64,000 bases of DNA. Source: Sphingobacterium thalpophilum (GTDB lineage: Bacteria > Bacteroidota > Bacteroidia > Sphingobacteriales > Sphingobacteriaceae). Positions 61,150-64,000 of the stretch are shown in pieces. Location of the stretch: contig NZ_LR590484.1 in the NCBI RefSeq assembly GCF_901482695.1, positions 5,208,001 to 5,272,000 of the forward strand. The letters are read 5' to 3'. How positions within the stretch are numbered: the first letter of the stretch is position 1; the number at the start of each line of letters is the position of its first letter. The notes below the pieces were generated by a model. That model was not told where the DNA came from and did no database searches. It saw only the letters and a list, made by a program, of their open reading frames with translations. Made by a program: the position numbers and the translations under genes.

Positions 61150-62352
61150 ATGATTGACAAAGAGTCACTATTAAACGACAAGGAGTTCTTAAAGAGTTTT
61201 AAGGACGGGTTAGAGCTGCAATCATTTTTCCGGGAATTACAGGCACGTGCAGTATCGCAGATGCTTGAAGGAGAAATGGACGGCCACCTTGGCTATGAAA
61301 AGCATGAGCGCAGTGGTCAGGGCAATTCCCGAAACGGGCATACCAGCAAAAAGGTTCGTGGGGATCAGGGAGATCTGGAAATTCAGGTCCCACGGGATCG
61401 CGATGGTACATTCAACCCCATTATCGTTCCCAAGCGCAAGAACATGATTGACGGAGTTGAGAACGTGATCGTTTCGCTATATGCCAAAGGCATGAGTGTT
61501 TCGGATATAGAAAATATGATGCGCGATGTGTACGGATTTGATCTTTCTGAATCGACGATTTCCAGGATTACTGACCGTGTGGCGGGCGATGTGATTGCCT
61601 GGCAAAACCGTCCGCTGGACAACGTATATCTGATTGTCTGGATGGATGGCATTGTCTTTAAGGTCAGGGAAAACTCCAAAGTGGTCAATAAGACCATTTA
61701 TCTTGCTGTGGGCCTAAACAGGGATGGCTATAAAGAAGTCCTGGGCATGTGGCTGGGCAAGAATGAAAGTGCCAGTTTTTGGATGGGAATCCTGACAGAC
61801 CTGAAATCCCGGGGCGTAGAGGATATGCTGATTACAGCGACCGATAATCTCAATGGTTTCTCCGCTACCATACGGAGTGTGTTTCCTGAGTGTAGTACCC
61901 AGGTCTGTGTTGTCCATCAGATCCGAAATGCCTGCAGATATGTTGTATGGAAGGATAAAAAGGCGTTTACAGCAGATATGAAGCCTATCTATGATGCTCC
62001 CAATAAACAGGCTGCACAGGCAGCGCTGGCAGATTTTGCCGATAGATGGGAATCCAAATATCCCTATGCCATAAGATCATGGCGGGAGAACTGGGACGAA
62101 CTGACCGTCTTTTACGACTTCCCACTTGAGATCCGACGAATTATCTATACGACCAATATCATCGAAAACATGAATGGGAAGATCCGTAAATACACAAAGA
62201 ATAAACTGTCATTTCCCAGCGATGATGCCGTACTGAAATCTGTATATTTGGCTTTGAGAGAAATCTCTAAAAAGTGGACGATGCCTATTCAGAATTGGGG
62301 CATTATCCTAAATCAGTTCTTAACTTTATTTGAAAAAAGAGTCCAGTTATAA
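61150..62352 (+). CDS. IS256-family transposase
   Basis: The 400-residue protein is a complete DDE transposase of the IS256 group. Visible features are the N-terminal LQSFFRELQARAVSQMLEGE, the GHLGYEKHERSGQGNSRNGH block, the first Asp in VWMDGIVFKV, the TATDNLNGFSATI region, VVHQIRN and the C-terminal TTNIIENMNGKIRKYTKNK with its Glu. No frameshift is seen, so the element could be active. The stop codon overlaps that of the NADAR gene on the other strand by six bases. Confidence 0.95.
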   Translation: MIDKESLLNDKEFLKSFKDGLELQSFFRELQARAVSQMLEGEMDGHLGYEKHERSGQGNSRNGHTSKKVRGDQGDLEIQVPRDRDGTFNPIIVPKRKNMIDGVENVIVSLYAKGMSVSDIENMMRDVYGFDLSESTISRITDRVAGDVIAWQNRPLDNVYLIVWMDGIVFKVRENSKVVNKTIYLAVGLNRDGYKEVLGMWLGKNESASFWMGILTDLKSRGVEDMLITATDNLNGFSATIRSVFPECSTQVCVVHQIRNACRYVVWKDKKAFTADMKPIYDAPNKQAAQAALADFADRWESKYPYAIRSWRENWDELTVFYDFPLEIRRIIYTTNIIENMNGKIRKYTKNKLSFPSDDAVLKSVYLALREISKKWTMPIQNWGIILNQFLTLFEKRVQL

Positions 62353-63009
62353 GGAACATAACTGAACTCCGTATTTTTTATTTACACACTTAGTGGGACA
62401 GTCCCCATTTTCAGGAAACAACCTCTGATACACCTCTTTATCCGACTTTAAGTAGAACTTAGCCCATTGAGTTATATATTCTTCCCCAAGTCCCATCCTC
62501 CAAAACAAATCAAATTGATTAATTTTAGGAAATGCTATCCATGGCGGTAATACTATATCAACATCTTCCGAATAAAATTTAAGTTCATCTCTTACTTGCA
62601 TTAGAAGTTTCCCTAATCTATTTCTTCCGGTACCGTCTCCGCCGTCAGCCCAATAATTATCATTAGCCGTATGTTCTACAAGTATATTATTATCTGTCAT
62701 AAGAAGCTGTTTCCTTAGTTTAGGATGCTGCAAAAATTTAGCTAAAAGCGCTTTTAACATTACTTGTTCTTTAATCTCTTCCCAATCTGAGCGAATGATA
62801 TTTCGCCTGTTCCTCCCTTCGCTTGCCGCTTTCATTGGTGAATCCAACTCCTTTATTTTTCTAGCAACGTTGTTATCTAGAAACTTATTTGCTTGAAAAT
62901 AATGTTCAACAGTTTTCCAAACTTCGTTATCCAATAAAATAGGATGTGGTGAAAAATTGGATAAAAATCCAAAAGGTTCATCATTTTTGTAGAAATAAAT
63001 AGTGCTCAT
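62347..63009 (-). CDS. NADAR-family protein with IS-derived C-terminus
   Basis: Residues 1-160 form a NADAR (ribA/ribD-fused) domain: GFLSNFSPHPI, WKTVEHYFQANKF, DNNILVEHTANDNYWADGGD and GTGRNRLGKLLM. NADAR enzymes remove ADP-ribose from guanine or act on riboflavin intermediates, and often sit in defence or NAD-related loci. A second part at 170-200 (PPWIAFPKINQFDLFWRMGL) is not a domain I can name. From about residue 203 the frame runs into the IS256 right end; the last 17 residues come from IS DNA. The protein is thus probably a truncated or altered version. Confidence 0.75.
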   Translation of the reverse strand: MSTIYFYKNDEPFGFLSNFSPHPILLDNEVWKTVEHYFQANKFLDNNVARKIKELDSPMKAASEGRNRRNIIRSDWEEIKEQVMLKALLAKFLQHPKLRKQLLMTDNNILVEHTANDNYWADGGDGTGRNRLGKLLMQVRDELKFYSEDVDIVLPPWIAFPKINQFDLFWRMGLGEEYITQWAKFYLKSDKEVYQRLFPENGDCPTKCVNKKYGVQLCSL

Positions 63010-63050
63010 ATTATTTTATCAGATCTGTCCTATTGAAATCTAAACATTTG

Positions 63051-63293
63051 CTAAATGTGGCTGTCTACGCCTTGATCTGGCTCATAGCAAGCCGTCGGTA
63101 GCATAAAGACGATCTGTGACAATACTTTTTGTTCATATACAATATGGTTAAAAATTCCGCTAAGGCTATTTGTTATAAAGTTAACCAATCGTTCAAATAT
63201 TTCAGCAAGTTTTTTTAGAAAAATACGATCCTCCACCTGCTGCTCAAAGGCCGTGGACAATGTCTCTGCACTTACGTCACTAAGGAGGGGCAT
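63051..63293 (-). CDS. short hypothetical reading frame
   Basis: An 80-codon frame (PLLSDVSAETLSTAFEQQVE, KLAEIFERLVNFITNSLSGI) has a helical, protein-like composition but no recognised domain. It lies 41 bp upstream of the NADAR gene on the same strand. It may be the remnant of a larger gene rather than an intact one. Confidence 0.3.
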   Translation of the reverse strand: MPLLSDVSAETLSTAFEQQVEDRIFLKKLAEIFERLVNFITNSLSGIFNHIVYEQKVLSQIVFMLPTACYEPDQGVDSHI

Positions 63294-63621
63294 TACACTC
63301 TTTCGAACTCGTTTATTAACAATCGCTTAATTTTCATTTTACCATCGTCTTGCTTACATTTATTACACAATAGGTACCCACAAAGCTAAGCATTATCACC
63401 GACTTTGCAGCATCGCTGTAGATCGCACTCACCTTGCCCGAAACATCATAGTCCAGTTACATTCCGGCCGTATCATTTGAACAAAAGCCTGTTTTTTTTT
63501 AAAAGAAACCATCTTTTTATACATGCTAGTATTCTAGCACCGTGAATTTTCCTCGAGGAGTTGCTGCGGGTCCGCCCAACATAGATGATTTATCAAGCCT
63601 CAAGTCACAAAGCTTTTTCAT
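63294..63621. other. gap with gene debris
   Basis: No intact gene is seen. On the minus strand, roughly 63345-63460, one frame reads DYDVSGKVSAIYSDAAKSVI followed by MLSFVGTYCVINVSKTMVK and a stop. This looks like the end of a lost protein gene. A T9 run at about 63491-63499 and a short palindrome near 63527 are the only other features. Confidence 0.3.
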
Positions 63622-63999
63622 TTATACTGTAAGTTCCGAATAATGAAGTTTCGCTACTTTCTTATCCTGTTTATTTGTTTCTATCTGCTTTAAAAAACCG
63701 ATTCTATTAACTATCATTTGTTGTAAATTTTGAAGCCAAACATCCAGCTTACCATATTTCCATTCAAATAACTTAGGAGACCAAGACATTGAAACTTCAT
63801 TTAATTCGGTAAAGACTTGTTTAACTATATTCAAATCATTTACATACAAGCCACCTAGAAGTTTTGCTTCAAAGAGCTTTGCTTGTCCAACTGGACTTGA
63901 TTTTATCAGGGTTTGGGTGAACTGCTTATTAAAAACCTCAAACAATTGCCTTACAGAAGTGTATTGATGTCCCAAAATCGGCACTTGTTCCTTTGTGCA
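63622..63999 (-). CDS. unrecognised protein, N-terminus beyond right edge
   Basis: The frame is open to the right window edge and so may be the C-terminal part of a longer protein. The visible 126 residues (PILGHQYTSVRQLFEVFNKQ, SWSPKLFEWKYGKLDVWLQN and a Lys-rich end) look helical; I recognise no domain. An internal GTG at 63984 would give 120 residues if it were the real start. It belongs to the accessory region around the IS element. Confidence 0.45.
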   Translation of the reverse strand, partial: CTKEQVPILGHQYTSVRQLFEVFNKQFTQTLIKSSPVGQAKLFEAKLLGGLYVNDLNIVKQVFTELNEVSMSWSPKLFEWKYGKLDVWLQNLQQMIVNRIGFLKQIETNKQDKKVAKLHYSELTV

Positions 64000-64000
64000 T

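Larger units (their letters stand above)
61064..62403 (+). mobile_element. IS256-family insertion sequence
   Basis: The element is about 1.3 kb, with imperfect inverted repeats of about 40 bp. The left end has GTCTCATAAAGTGTGTAA and CGGAGTT; the right end read in reverse has GTCCCACTAAGTGTGTAA and CGGAGTT. The exact tips are uncertain by several bases. No target duplication is visible beside either end. The only gene is the transposase. Confidence 0.85.

Noticed and set aside
61056..62411. 8-9 bp target duplication around the IS256 element
   Set aside because: The bases beside the left and right ends do not match at any of the tip positions I tried.

Overview
The window looks like chromosome from a member of the Bacteroidota, most likely Sphingobacteriaceae and close to Sphingobacterium. 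The grounds are: lipoproteins and TonB-dependent receptors with carboxypeptidase-like N-terminal domains, a TonB-receptor/DUF4249 pair, promoters of the TAnnTTTG type with A-rich leaders instead of strong Shine-Dalgarno sites, monomeric isocitrate dehydrogenase, HmuY-family proteins and a ligase-associated repair operon. This assignment is inferred from gene content; no 16S gene is present.

Left part (1-31 kb) is mostly core metabolism and envelope functions. It holds trxB (cut by the left edge), a DEDDh exonuclease, an M16 protease pair, hemF, gpsA, a Rieske protein, ychF, an ATP-cone/nuclease fusion, ispE, apt, a ComEA-like protein, a TolC-adaptor efflux pair, a polysaccharide deacetylase, a TonB receptor with DUF4249 partner, an esterase, a GH43 enzyme, icd, two aldo/keto reductases, an AraC regulator, a lone TolC protein, a cyclophilin and an alkyltransferase-like protein. 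tRNA-Arg(UCU) and tRNA-Ser(UGA) flank a YceI gene that has a CRP/FNR-type palindrome in its promoter.

The middle (32.6-45.3 kb) has a signalling operon on the minus strand (REC-PAS-kinase, triple-REC hybrid kinase, single REC, CheR, single REC). It is followed on the plus strand by the four-gene ligase-associated DNA repair operon (exonuclease, ATP-dependent ligase, DExH helicase, PdeM).

The most distinctive part is the haem/iron island at 45.3-59.9 kb. It has an AraC regulator, hmuTUV ABC importer genes, a TonB haem receptor, two HmuY lipoproteins, a third HmuY-like protein that is secreted without a lipobox, two paralogous surface lipoproteins, a di-haem MauG-like peroxidase, an S41 protease and a haem oxygenase. 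A 23-bp palindrome of the form TTATTTA-N9-TAAATAA precedes the regulator, the receptor and the second HmuY, and a weaker copy precedes haem oxygenase. Together these suggest an iron-controlled route: haem captured outside the cell, passed through the outer and inner membranes, then opened by haem oxygenase to release iron.

The right end (59.9-64 kb) is accessory. It holds a possible decayed small-peptide gene, four 11-bp tandem repeats, a DUF6266 gene, an IS256-family element that has run into and altered the 3' end of a NADAR-family gene, decayed reading frames and an unrecognised gene cut by the window edge.
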